DNA of 13,019 nt from assembly GCA_964482685.1 (NCBI GenBank), contig CAYZZA010000036.1, positions 1 through 13,019 of the forward strand. Direction: 5' to 3'. This DNA comes from CAYZZA01 sp964482685. GTDB lineage: Bacteria > Bacillota > Bacilli > Lactobacillales > Carnobacteriaceae_A. Under the pieces are notes generated by a model that saw only the letters and a program-made list of their open reading frames with translations, did no database searches and was not told where the DNA came from. This document shows positions 6,947 through 13,019 of this stretch, piece after piece (position 1 is the stretch's first letter; each line of letters begins with the position of its first letter). Made by a program: the position numbers and the translations under genes.

Positions 6947-6976
6947 AATAAAATAGGAGCACTTTTTCAGTACCCC
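6947..6976 (-). terminator. Terminator-like hairpin between ykuJ-like gene and yqeG
   Basis: On the minus strand GGGGTACT (6976-6969) pairs with AGTGCTCC (6963-6956) over 8 base pairs, two of them G-U, around a GAAAA loop. It is followed by TATTTTATT (6955-6947). It lies about 57 bases after the stop of the ykuJ-like gene and only seven bases before the yqeG ribosome binding site (starting at 6939). It may end the ykuJ transcript or act as a partial, attenuating stop in front of yqeG. The weak pairs and interrupted T-tract suggest incomplete termination. Confidence 0.6.
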
Positions 6977-7032
6977 ATTTTATCGGTTATTCTTTTCTTC
7001 TTGAGTGAGTCAGGTGCAAATTCGTACAGAAC

Positions 7033-7275
7033 TTACGCTTCTGCATTTTGAAGCAATTCTAATATTTCGATGGCGATAAAGTCCACGTTATCAAATTGAT
7101 AACTTTGTTTGGTTGTATAATCATCTAACGTAAACAATTTAGACTTATTGTGATATGTGACCAAACATTTTTCCATTCCATCTTTTTCAAATCGTCTTAC
7201 TTGTGCTTCATCGCCTTGATCTTCTTCCATAGCTTGAAGTCTTTGGATGATTGGAATAAGTCGGGATTGACTCAT
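7033..7275 (-). CDS. YkuJ-like DUF1797 protein
   Basis: This 80-residue protein resembles Bacillus YkuJ (DUF1797), recognisable by MSQSRLIPIIQRLQAM at the start, a central beta-rich stretch, and YQFDNVDFIAIEILELLQ at the end. No catalytic motif is evident and the family's role is unknown. The start ATG 7275-7273 has AAGGGGGA upstream with an 8-base spacer. A probable promoter lies about 30 bases upstream. The gene appears to form its own short transcript, between the terminator of the dehydrogenase gene and the hairpin ahead of yqeG. Confidence 0.85.
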   Translation of the reverse strand: MSQSRLIPIIQRLQAMEEDQGDEAQVRRFEKDGMEKCLVTYHNKSKLFTLDDYTTKQSYQFDNVDFIAIEILELLQNAEA

Positions 7276-7304
7276 TGGTTTTTCCCCCTTCTGTTTCTAC
7301 GTTT

Positions 7305-7333
7305 ATTTTAACAGAATTCTTCTAAAAATACAG
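7305..7333 (-). promoter_or_regulatory. Probable promoter of the ykuJ-like gene
   Basis: On the minus strand an extended -10, TG-T-TAAAAT, has its hexamer at 7310-7305. Seventeen bases upstream the -35 position reads CTGTAT, a poor match. A second possibility a little upstream is TTTACA, 17 bases, AAGAAT. Either would place the start within about 50 bases of the coding start. The preceding terminator at 7371-7411 makes a local promoter necessary. Confidence 0.45.
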
Positions 7334-7370
7334 TAGCATGTAAAGACTCTCTTTTTCAAATATTTGTTTT

Positions 7371-7411
7371 TAAAAATAAAACAAAGCAAAGACCATAGGC
7401 CCTTGCTTTGT
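7371..7411 (-). terminator. Rho-independent terminator after the dehydrogenase gene
   Basis: On the minus strand ACAAAGCAAGG (7411-7401) pairs with CTTTGCTTTGT (7391-7381): 11 base pairs with one G-U, and a 9-base loop. The tail is TTTATTTTT (7380-7372). It lies about 50 bases after the stop at 7460 and probably ends the ptsH-ptsI-dehydrogenase transcript. Confidence 0.9.
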
Positions 7412-7459
7412 CTATTGACTTCCTTGTGTATTCTATTTAATTGTTAATTATCTTTTCGT

Positions 7460-8329
7460 TTAATCATTCCACCAAAGCTTTACTAAAGCTTGCACACCTT
7501 TGTTTTCATGTCCCAATGCAGACACTTGCTTGTACAGCTCATGTGCTTGTTTTGTTGCAGGCAAATCAATGCCCATCTTTTCTGCTTCATCAAGGGCAAT
7601 TTTTAGATCTTTCAGAAAATGTTTGATGAAAAAGCCTGGTTCAAAATCTTCTTTCAAAATTCGTGGTCCATAATTTTCCAATGACCAATTTTGAGCCGCT
7701 CCACCATTTACGGTTTTAAGCACTTTGTCAACATCTAAACCTGCAGTCTCGGCGTACACAATCATTTCGGTCAAGCCTGTTAGTGTACCAGCTACCATGA
7801 TTTGATTCACCATTTTGGTGGATTGGCCTTTGCCTGCTTTCCCCTGCCATTGAGTAGAAGATGAAAAGGTAGCAAAAACTGCTTGAAGAGAAGCAAAGAT
7901 GGATTCATCTCCCCCAACCATCACGGTTAGTGTCCCATTCCTTGCTCCTGCATCGCCACCTGAAACAGGAGCATCCAATGCATAAACACCCTTTTTAGCG
8001 GCTTCTTCGTATATTTTCTCGGCTAATGTAGGTGTGCTTGTGGTCATATCTACTACAATTGCCTCTTTGTTCAAGTGAGACAAGATGTTTTCTTCCCCCA
8101 AATAAATAGATTCCACATCTGAAGGAAATCCTAGCATGGTGAAAAGAAGGTCACTTTCAGCCGCAACTTGCCAAGGAGCATCGTGCCAGATAGCGCCCAT
8201 TCCAATGACCTCTTTTGCTTTTTCTTTTGTCCGTGTCGTCACATGGACACTGTAGCCTGCATTTAAGAGGTGTTTTATAATGGACGCACCCATCACACCG
8301 GTTCCGATAAACCCAATCGTTTGTTTCAT
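7460..8329 (-). CDS. NAD(P)-dependent beta-hydroxyacid dehydrogenase family protein, YkwC-like
   Basis: The 289-residue protein belongs to the 3-hydroxyisobutyrate/6-phosphogluconate dehydrogenase family. It shows the N-terminal Rossmann motif GFIGTGVMG (residues 6-14), the substrate-binding motif DAPVSGGDAG (119-128) and the catalytic lysine K172 with N175 in TKMVNQ. The closest match I recall is Bacillus YkwC. The substrate cannot be read from sequence; candidates include 3-hydroxyisobutyrate, tartronate semialdehyde or succinate semialdehyde. R33 (TTRTKEK) after the second strand suggests NADP preference, which is inference. The start ATG 8329-8327 has a GGGGGA site with an 8-base spacer. 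It lies 35 bases after ptsI with no terminator between, so it is probably the third gene of the pts operon. Confidence 0.9.
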   Translation of the reverse strand: MKQTIGFIGTGVMGASIIKHLLNAGYSVHVTTRTKEKAKEVIGMGAIWHDAPWQVAAESDLLFTMLGFPSDVESIYLGEENILSHLNKEAIVVDMTTSTPTLAEKIYEEAAKKGVYALDAPVSGGDAGARNGTLTVMVGGDESIFASLQAVFATFSSSTQWQGKAGKGQSTKMVNQIMVAGTLTGLTEMIVYAETAGLDVDKVLKTVNGGAAQNWSLENYGPRILKEDFEPGFFIKHFLKDLKIALDEAEKMGIDLPATKQAHELYKQVSALGHENKGVQALVKLWWND

Positions 8330-8364
8330 TCTCGTCTTCCCCCAAATTATTTGCGGATTGTCTG

Positions 8365-10086
8365 CTACAAGAGCGCACGTTCAACGAGTGCTTTGACTTC
8401 TTCGTGTGTGCCACACATTGTCACAGCCTCACTCGCAAGTTCTTTCATTTTTTTGCTGTCTAACGACGTTAACAAGTGTCTGACTTTTGGAATACTTGCG
8501 GCAGTCATCGAAAACTCATCCAATCCTAACCCAATTAAAAGGGGGATGGCTAAAGAGTCTCCTGCAACTTCGCCACACATCCCGACCCATATTCCTTCTG
8601 TATGCGCGGCATCGATAACCAACTTAATCATGCGCAACAAAGAAGGATGCAAAGGTTGGTACAAGTAAGACACGTGTTCGTTCATTCTGTCGGCAGCTAG
8701 TGTGTACTGGATTAAATCATTGGTTCCAATACTGAAAAAGTCCACTTCCCTTGCAAAATGATCGGCTAACAGAGCCGCGGCAGGCGTTTCAATCATCATG
8801 CCTAATTGAAGCGAATCGGAAACTGGAATGTTTTCTTCTTTCAAGCGTTCTGTTTCTTCTTTCACAATCCGTTTTGCTTGCCTCAGTTCCTCTAATGTTG
8901 CTACCAGAGGAAACATAATGGACAATGTCCCATAGACAGAAGCACGTAACAACGCTCGTATTTGAACGCGAAACATATGGTCTTCTTTTAGTGACATACG
9001 AATCGCACGGTATCCTAAAAATGGATTCATCTCGCTAGAAAAGGGCATATACGACAAGTGTTTGTCTCCACCAATATCCATTGTACGCACGACGACTCGT
9101 TGCTCATTTGTTTGTTCAAGCAATTCTTTGTATACCAGAAACTGATTTTCTTCATCTGGAAAATCAGCCGATTCCATGTATAAAAATTCTGTTCGAAAAA
9201 GACCAATTCCTTCAGCACCATTTTCTTTGGCTTTAGACAGCTCACGCAAACTACTGATATTTGCTGCTAACGTCACGTGCCGCGCATCTTTGGTCACAGA
9301 TGGTTTATGCGCAAACGAATGCCATTCTTTTTGTTCTTCCACTAGGAGCCTCTGTTTCTTTCGATACTTCTCTATTTCTTCATTCGAAGGATTCATCAAA
9401 ACGGTTCCGGTGAGTCCATCCACAATAGCCCATGAATCATGCGTCAAATGTTGCAAGGCTTGCTTAATTCCTACAACAGCCGGAATTTCTAGAGAGCGTG
9501 CCATAATCGCAGAATGAGAGGTTTTCCCACCTTTTTCTGTAATAAAAGCTTGGATATATGCTTTGTCTAATTGTGCTGTGTCACTGGGAGATAAATCATC
9601 CGCAATCAAAATCACTTCTTCTTGGATAGAGGTAAGATCTGGATAAGATACGCCTAACAGATGACTCATGACTCGTTTTCTTACATCGTGAATATCTGCT
9701 GCTCGTTCTTTCATGTATTCATTGTTTTCCATATTTTCAAACAATTGAATAAACATATCTGTAACAGACCAAAGAGCCGCTTCGGCATTTTGTTTTTCAG
9801 CCTCGATTGCGGCTTCCACGGCTTGAATCCATTCTGGATCTGTCAGAATTAAATCATGCGCATCAAAAATCTTGGCTTCTTCTTCTCCCATTTTAGATGC
9901 AGCGTGAGTCCGGATGTTTTTTAATTCGACTTTTGTTTGAAAAACAGCTTCATGAAAACGCTGTTTTTCATTATCACTATTTTCAACAATCTCTTTTTGA
10001 AAGGATAAATCAGGTTCTACTAACATGTAGATTTTTCCAATCGCTACACCCGCGCTCGCACCGATTCCTTCCAATAATACTGTCAT
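8365..10086 (-). CDS. ptsI: Phosphoenolpyruvate-protein phosphotransferase (PTS Enzyme I)
   Basis: Enzyme I moves the phosphate of phosphoenolpyruvate to HPr, the first step of sugar uptake by the phosphotransferase system, in the cytoplasm. The 573-residue protein is full length. It contains the phosphorylated histidine H191 in GGKTSHSAIMARS, the PEP-binding GLFRTE (295-300) and RTMDIGGDKHL, and the catalytic cysteine C504 in GMCGEVAGD. The C-terminal barrel residues SIGTNDLIQYTLAADR are intact. The start ATG 10086-10084 overlaps the ptsH stop as ATGA, indicating coupled translation with HPr. The ykwC-like gene follows on the same strand. Confidence 0.98.
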   Translation of the reverse strand: MTVLLEGIGASAGVAIGKIYMLVEPDLSFQKEIVENSDNEKQRFHEAVFQTKVELKNIRTHAASKMGEEEAKIFDAHDLILTDPEWIQAVEAAIEAEKQNAEAALWSVTDMFIQLFENMENNEYMKERAADIHDVRKRVMSHLLGVSYPDLTSIQEEVILIADDLSPSDTAQLDKAYIQAFITEKGGKTSHSAIMARSLEIPAVVGIKQALQHLTHDSWAIVDGLTGTVLMNPSNEEIEKYRKKQRLLVEEQKEWHSFAHKPSVTKDARHVTLAANISSLRELSKAKENGAEGIGLFRTEFLYMESADFPDEENQFLVYKELLEQTNEQRVVVRTMDIGGDKHLSYMPFSSEMNPFLGYRAIRMSLKEDHMFRVQIRALLRASVYGTLSIMFPLVATLEELRQAKRIVKEETERLKEENIPVSDSLQLGMMIETPAAALLADHFAREVDFFSIGTNDLIQYTLAADRMNEHVSYLYQPLHPSLLRMIKLVIDAAHTEGIWVGMCGEVAGDSLAIPLLIGLGLDEFSMTAASIPKVRHLLTSLDSKKMKELASEAVTMCGTHEEVKALVERALL

Positions 10087-10352
10087 TGGTCTGTGATTCC
10101 CTCTTTTTTCATTGTTTCTTCGATGCCTTCAATTGCATCCACTTCGTCAGAACCTTCCGCTACAATGATGACGTCAGACCCTTGACCTACTCCAAGAGAC
10201 ATTACACCCATGATAGATTTTAAGTTTACTTTTTTTCCGAGGTATTCCAAAGTGATTTCTGAGTTGTATTTACTCGCTGCTTGAACAAGCATTGTAGCTG
10301 GTCTTGCATGAATCCCTGTTTCTGACTTCACATGATATTGTCTTTTTTCCAC
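10083..10352 (-). CDS. ptsH: Phosphocarrier protein HPr
   Basis: HPr carries phosphate from Enzyme I to the sugar-specific EII proteins. The 89-residue protein has the active H15 in GIHARPAT and the regulatory S46 in LKSIMGVMSLG. HPr kinase phosphorylates that serine in low-GC Gram-positives, allowing HPr to act as CcpA co-regulator. The start is GTG 10352-10350: a TAA lies directly in front of it in the same frame, and AGGAG sits 9 bases upstream, so no other start is possible. GTG may lower translation slightly. The gene is first in the operon. Its promoter lies somewhere in the region shared with clpE, but I could not assign it confidently. Confidence 0.98.
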   Translation of the reverse strand: MEKRQYHVKSETGIHARPATMLVQAASKYNSEITLEYLGKKVNLKSIMGVMSLGVGQGSDVIIVAEGSDEVDAIEGIEETMKKEGITDQ

Positions 10353-10430
10353 TTAAAACGACTCCTTTTTATATACTATACTAGATGAAAAAATCACGTT
10401 TTGAGTCTTGTTAAAATCCACCTGTCAAAA

Positions 10431-10444
10431 TGAATGCCTTTTCA
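10431..10444. promoter_or_regulatory. Weak cre-like (CcpA) site upstream of ptsH
   Basis: TGAATGCCTTTTCA agrees with the degenerate catabolite-response pattern TGWAANCGNTNWCA except at two constrained positions, one of them in the central CG. It lies about 80-90 bases upstream of the ptsH start. CcpA control of pts genes is known in some lactic acid bacteria. The central mismatch keeps confidence low. Confidence 0.25.
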
Positions 10445-10550
10445 GATTTACTCTTTCTAACAGTACCATTTTTGCACTCTATACACAATATAATTGCTAG
10501 TTAGATGCGTATTGGTGAACCTTTTTTAGTGTTTTTTTGAGTCTGTATAC

Positions 10551-10579
10551 TTGTTTTAATTACGATTTGATAGTATACT
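10551..10579 (+). promoter_or_regulatory. Sigma-A promoter for clpE
   Basis: TTGTTT (10551-10556) and TATACT (10574-10579) are separated by 17 bases. The -10 matches at five of six positions; the -35 keeps TTG. Transcription should begin near 10586, leaving a leader of about 108 bases before the chosen clpE start. The CtsR-like box directly follows the -10, overlapping or adjoining the start site, which supports this as the real promoter. Confidence 0.65.
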
Positions 10580-10588
10580 AGATTCATA

Positions 10589-10605
10589 GGTCAGTACTAG
10601 TCAAA
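10589..10605 (+). promoter_or_regulatory. CtsR-like operator of clpE
   Basis: GGTCAGT-ACT-AGTCAAA resembles the CtsR heptad repeat RGTCAAA-NAN-RGTCAAA. The second half is perfect, the first matches five of seven, and the central spacer base is C instead of A. It lies ten bases downstream of the -10, where binding would block transcription. CtsR represses clpE in Bacillus and in several lactic acid bacteria, so heat or protein-damage induction is expected. Confidence 0.65.
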
Positions 10606-10693
10606 GAAATAGTGCAGCAAGATTTATAAACCATCTCTGTTGCTAGGCAAGTACGCAGACCAACAAAATAAGATGCGAAAGGTGTGTCTGAAT

Positions 10694-12946
10694 ATGATGT
10701 GTAACCGATGCAAACAACAAGATGCAACCATTCATTTGTATACAAATATTAATGGAAGACGGACACAAGTCGATTTGTGTCAACAATGTTACCGAGACAT
10801 AAAAAATGCCCAAGAAAATGGGATGACCAAAAACAACTCTTCTCAAGATCCGTTTGGATTTGGTAATTTTGACAATCTATTTCGTGCCATGAGTGGCAAT
10901 CAACAACAAGATGCTCGTGAAGAACAACCGCGCCCACAACAAGGAATGCACGGCGGAGGTCAACAACCTCCTCATTCCAACCAACGTCAAGGTGTGTTGG
11001 GAGAATTTGGAATCAACCTCACAGATATGGCACGTCAAAACAAATTTGACCCAATCATTGGACGGGACAAAGAAATTGAACGTGTCATCGAAATACTAAA
11101 CCGTCGGAATAAAAACAATCCCGTTTTAATTGGAGAAGCAGGAGTTGGGAAAACCGCTATTGTAGAAGGGTTGGCACAAAAAATTGTCAACCAAGATGTG
11201 CCACAAAAACTCCACAATAAAGAAGTCATCCGCTTAGACGTATCTGCACTTGTGCAAGGAACAGGGATCAGAGGACAATTTGAAGAACGAATGCAAAATT
11301 TGATGAACGAATTGAAAGAACAACCGGAAGTCATCCTCTTTATTGACGAAATCCATGAATTAGTTGGAGCCGGAAGTGCAGAAGGAAGTAGCATGGATGC
11401 GGGGAATATTTTGAAACCTGCATTGGCTAGAGGGGAATTGCAGATGGTTGGTGCAACAACTTTGAATGAATACCGACAAATCGAAAAAGACCCAGCCTTG
11501 GAAAGACGCTTGCAGCCTGTGAAAGTCGTGGAACCAACTCCTGAACAAGCGTATACTATCCTAAAAGGGATTCAAGAAAAATACGAAGACTACCACCATG
11601 TATCTTATACCGATGAAGCCATTCAAAGTGCGGTAGATTTATCGAGTCGATACATTCAAGACCGCTTTTTACCTGACAAAGCAATTGACTTACTTGATGA
11701 AGCTGGTTCTAAAAAGAACCTAACCATTCAAACGGTCAATCCCGAGGTACTAAAAAACAAAATCACGGATGCAGAAAAACGAAAAGAAGACGCTCTTCAA
11801 CGTGAAGAATATGAACAAGCTGCTTTTTACCGTGACCAAGTTCTTAAATTTCAAGGCATGATGGACCAGCAACAGCCAGAACCGGACACCCCCGTTGTCA
11901 ATGAGACAGACATGATTCATATTATTGAATTGATGACTGGCATCCCGGTTGGCGAGTTGAAAGAAAAAGAACAAAAACAATTGCGTGATTTAGATAAAAC
12001 ACTCCAAAAACATATCATTGGACAAGATCACGCTGTTGAGAAAGTCGTTCGTGCCATTCGGCGAAACCGCATTGGACTCAAACAAAAAAATAAACCGATT
12101 GGCTCCTTTTTGTTCGTTGGCCCTACCGGAGTCGGAAAAACAGAATTAGCCAAAACACTAGCCTTAGAACTATTCGGAAGTAAAGAGTCCTATATCCGTT
12201 TAGACATGAGTGAGTATATGGAAAAACACAGCGTGTCTAAACTGATCGGTTCCCCTCCTGGATATGTTGGGTATGATGAGGCTGGTCAACTAACTGAACA
12301 AGTCAGACGTAATCCATACAGCCTCCTTTTATTAGATGAAGTAGAAAAGGCTCATCCTGATGTGCTGCATATGTTTCTACAAATCTTGGATGACGGTCGC
12401 TTAACTGATGCACAAGGTAGAACCATCAACTTTAAAGACACTATCATTATCATGACCAGTAATGCAGGTACAGGAAATGTAGAAGCAAATGTTGGATTCG
12501 GTGCTACAGTAAGTGGAACCCAACAATCTGTTTTGACTCACTTAAAAGATTTCTTTAAACCTGAGTTTTTAAACAGATTTGATGGCATTGTTGAGTTTGA
12601 TGCGCTTAAAAAAGATGACTTGCTACACATTGTTGATCTTATGCTCGATGAAGTGTACGACATGTTGCGTGCTCAACAAATCTATTTGGATGTAGACGCA
12701 AGTGCCAAAGAAAAATTAGTCGATCTTGGGTATGACCCTGCTATGGGTGCACGTCCATTGCGACGGGTGATCGAAGAGCAGATTGAAGACAAAATAGCGG
12801 AATACTACTTGTCACACCCTACTGTTAGTCATATGATCGCAACGCTAAATGACGAAGGAGACATTACTGTCAAAAAACAAGACGCACCGGCTGACACAAA
12901 AGCGGTGGTCTCCACAGATGAAGAGAAAAAGGATATGCTTTCGTAA
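10694..12946 (+). CDS. clpE: ATP-dependent Clp protease ATP-binding subunit ClpE
   Basis: ClpE is a two-ring AAA+ unfoldase of Gram-positives that feeds damaged proteins to ClpP. From the chosen start it has 750 residues: an N-terminal zinc finger (C3, C6, C29, C32), and a Q/N/G/P-rich linker at about 45-100. AAA-1 has Walker A GEAGVGKT (147-154) and Walker B LFIDE (215-219). A UVR-like charged coiled coil spans about 355-390. AAA-2 has Walker A GPTGVGKT (476-483), Walker B LLLDE (545-549), a VGF motif (600-602) fitting the ClpP-docking loop, arginine finger NRF (627-629) and sensor-2 GARPLRR (685-691). The Clp-N repeats of ClpC are absent, as expected. I chose ATG 10694 because AAAGGTG lies nine bases upstream. 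ATG 10697 gives the canonical MCNRC start and is equally possible. In-frame TTG 10640 and ATG 10673 are less likely. Confidence 0.97.
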   Translation: MMCNRCKQQDATIHLYTNINGRRTQVDLCQQCYRDIKNAQENGMTKNNSSQDPFGFGNFDNLFRAMSGNQQQDAREEQPRPQQGMHGGGQQPPHSNQRQGVLGEFGINLTDMARQNKFDPIIGRDKEIERVIEILNRRNKNNPVLIGEAGVGKTAIVEGLAQKIVNQDVPQKLHNKEVIRLDVSALVQGTGIRGQFEERMQNLMNELKEQPEVILFIDEIHELVGAGSAEGSSMDAGNILKPALARGELQMVGATTLNEYRQIEKDPALERRLQPVKVVEPTPEQAYTILKGIQEKYEDYHHVSYTDEAIQSAVDLSSRYIQDRFLPDKAIDLLDEAGSKKNLTIQTVNPEVLKNKITDAEKRKEDALQREEYEQAAFYRDQVLKFQGMMDQQQPEPDTPVVNETDMIHIIELMTGIPVGELKEKEQKQLRDLDKTLQKHIIGQDHAVEKVVRAIRRNRIGLKQKNKPIGSFLFVGPTGVGKTELAKTLALELFGSKESYIRLDMSEYMEKHSVSKLIGSPPGYVGYDEAGQLTEQVRRNPYSLLLLDEVEKAHPDVLHMFLQILDDGRLTDAQGRTINFKDTIIIMTSNAGTGNVEANVGFGATVSGTQQSVLTHLKDFFKPEFLNRFDGIVEFDALKKDDLLHIVDLMLDEVYDMLRAQQIYLDVDASAKEKLVDLGYDPAMGARPLRRVIEEQIEDKIAEYYLSHPTVSHMIATLNDEGDITVKKQDAPADTKAVVSTDEEKKDMLS

Positions 12947-12979
12947 ACTAACTTCAATAAAAAAGGCTCTATAATATTT

Positions 12980-13015
12980 GGTGTTGGTGGCTAAAAATCA
13001 CTGATGCCTATTTTT
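12980..13015 (+). terminator. Possible terminator after clpE
   Basis: GGTGTTGGTG (12980-12989) can pair with CACTGATGCC (12999-13008) over ten positions, four of them G-U, with a 9-base loop. It is followed by TATTTTT (13009-13015). It begins about 33 bases after the clpE stop and would end this single-gene transcript. The many wobble pairs weaken it, and the same bases might be an insertion-sequence end. Confidence 0.5.
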
Positions 13016-13019
13016 ATAC

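Larger units (their letters stand above)
10353..10693. other. Divergent pts/clpE intergenic region
   Basis: This AT-rich stretch of about 340 bases separates two divergent transcripts. I can assign a clpE promoter and a CtsR-like box (10551-10605) and a weak cre-like site (10431-10444). The decamer TATACTAGAT occurs at 10377-10386 and again at 10574-10583 in the same orientation. A consensus TTGACA at 10428-10423 on the minus strand has no -10 partner at 16-19 bases. TATAGT (10380-10375, minus) has no convincing -35. I see no small coding gene or RNA gene here. Confidence 0.7.

Noticed and set aside
6948..7032. Candidate yqeG promoter with TTGCAC or TAAAAT elements
   Set aside because: No pair of -35 and -10 hexamers has acceptable sequence at 16-18 base spacing, so I did not annotate a promoter.
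7371..7411. Inverted repeat considered as a mobile-element end or attachment site
   Set aside because: The 11-base-pair hairpin followed by a T-rich tail right after a gene stop is fully explained as a terminator.
8270..8668. Plus-strand open frame of 132 codons spanning the ptsI end and the dehydrogenase start
   Set aside because: It crosses two well-supported minus-strand genes, has no ribosome binding site and no recognisable protein pattern; it is a shadow frame.
9176..9517. Plus-strand open frame of 113 codons inside ptsI
   Set aside because: It is antisense to the conserved Enzyme I coding region and has no start signal or family resemblance.
10371..10428. Candidate ptsH promoter using TTGACA (10428-10423) or TATAGT (10380-10375) on the minus strand
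   Set aside because: TTGACA has no -10 partner at 16-19 bases. TATAGT has only CAAAAC at the -35 position and would leave almost no leader.
11035..11394. Minus-strand open frame of 119 codons inside clpE
   Set aside because: It lies wholly opposite the AAA-1 domain of ClpE, whose motifs are intact; the frame is a by-product of codon usage.
1..13019. CRISPR array, toxin-antitoxin pair, phage or defence genes, tRNA or rRNA
   Set aside because: No regularly spaced repeats, no cloverleaf or rRNA sequence, and every sizeable gene belongs to a known conserved family.

Overview
The window looks like chromosomal housekeeping DNA from a low-GC Gram-positive bacterium of the order Lactobacillales. 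The best fit is a Carnobacteriaceae- or Enterococcaceae-like organism, but the genus cannot be fixed from the sequence. The evidence is the AT-rich composition, strong AAGGAGG-type ribosome binding sites, a C4 zinc-ribbon bL32, a zinc-finger ClpE with a CtsR-like operator, and the gene order. That order combines the Bacillus yqeG-yqeH-yhbY-nadD-yqeK-rsfS-yqeM block (without aroE) with tmcAL, the DUF177 gene, rpmF and a DUF3397 gene. Everything except clpE lies on the minus strand, so the text below follows transcription from right to left.

Right side (10353-13019): clpE, on the plus strand, diverges from ptsH-ptsI. The roughly 340-base gap between their coding starts holds a clpE promoter (TTGTTT-17-TATACT), a CtsR-like box at the expected transcription start, and a weak cre-like site nearer ptsH. 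A hairpin followed by a T-tract, or possibly the end of an insertion sequence, lies after clpE at the window edge. ptsH (HPr, GTG start) overlaps ptsI (Enzyme I) by four bases. No terminator separates ptsI from a 3-hydroxyisobutyrate-dehydrogenase-family gene (ykwC-like), and a strong terminator follows that gene.

Middle (1326-7320): a small ykuJ-like gene with its own probable promoter comes first. It is followed by a terminator-like hairpin placed directly against the yqeG ribosome binding site. The run yqeG, yqeH, yhbY, nadD, yqeK, rsfS, yqeM, tmcAL is tightly packed. Three successive junctions (nadD/yqeK/rsfS/yqeM) are ATGA overlaps. These genes serve ribosome assembly and silencing, NAD synthesis, Ap4A breakdown and tRNA-Met modification.

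Left side (1-1290): a perfect-consensus sigma-A promoter (TTGACA-17-TATAAT), whose -10 lies inside an inverted repeat, drives a DUF177 gene and rpmF. A terminator follows rpmF. A DUF3397 membrane protein gene then runs off the left edge.

I found no CRISPR array, tRNA, rRNA, prophage or defence gene. The coding content is conserved. The points worth a second look are regulatory: the palindrome on the DUF177-rpmF promoter, the hairpin at the yqeG start, the pts/clpE intergenic region, and the dehydrogenase attached to the pts operon. I do not see an undescribed system here.
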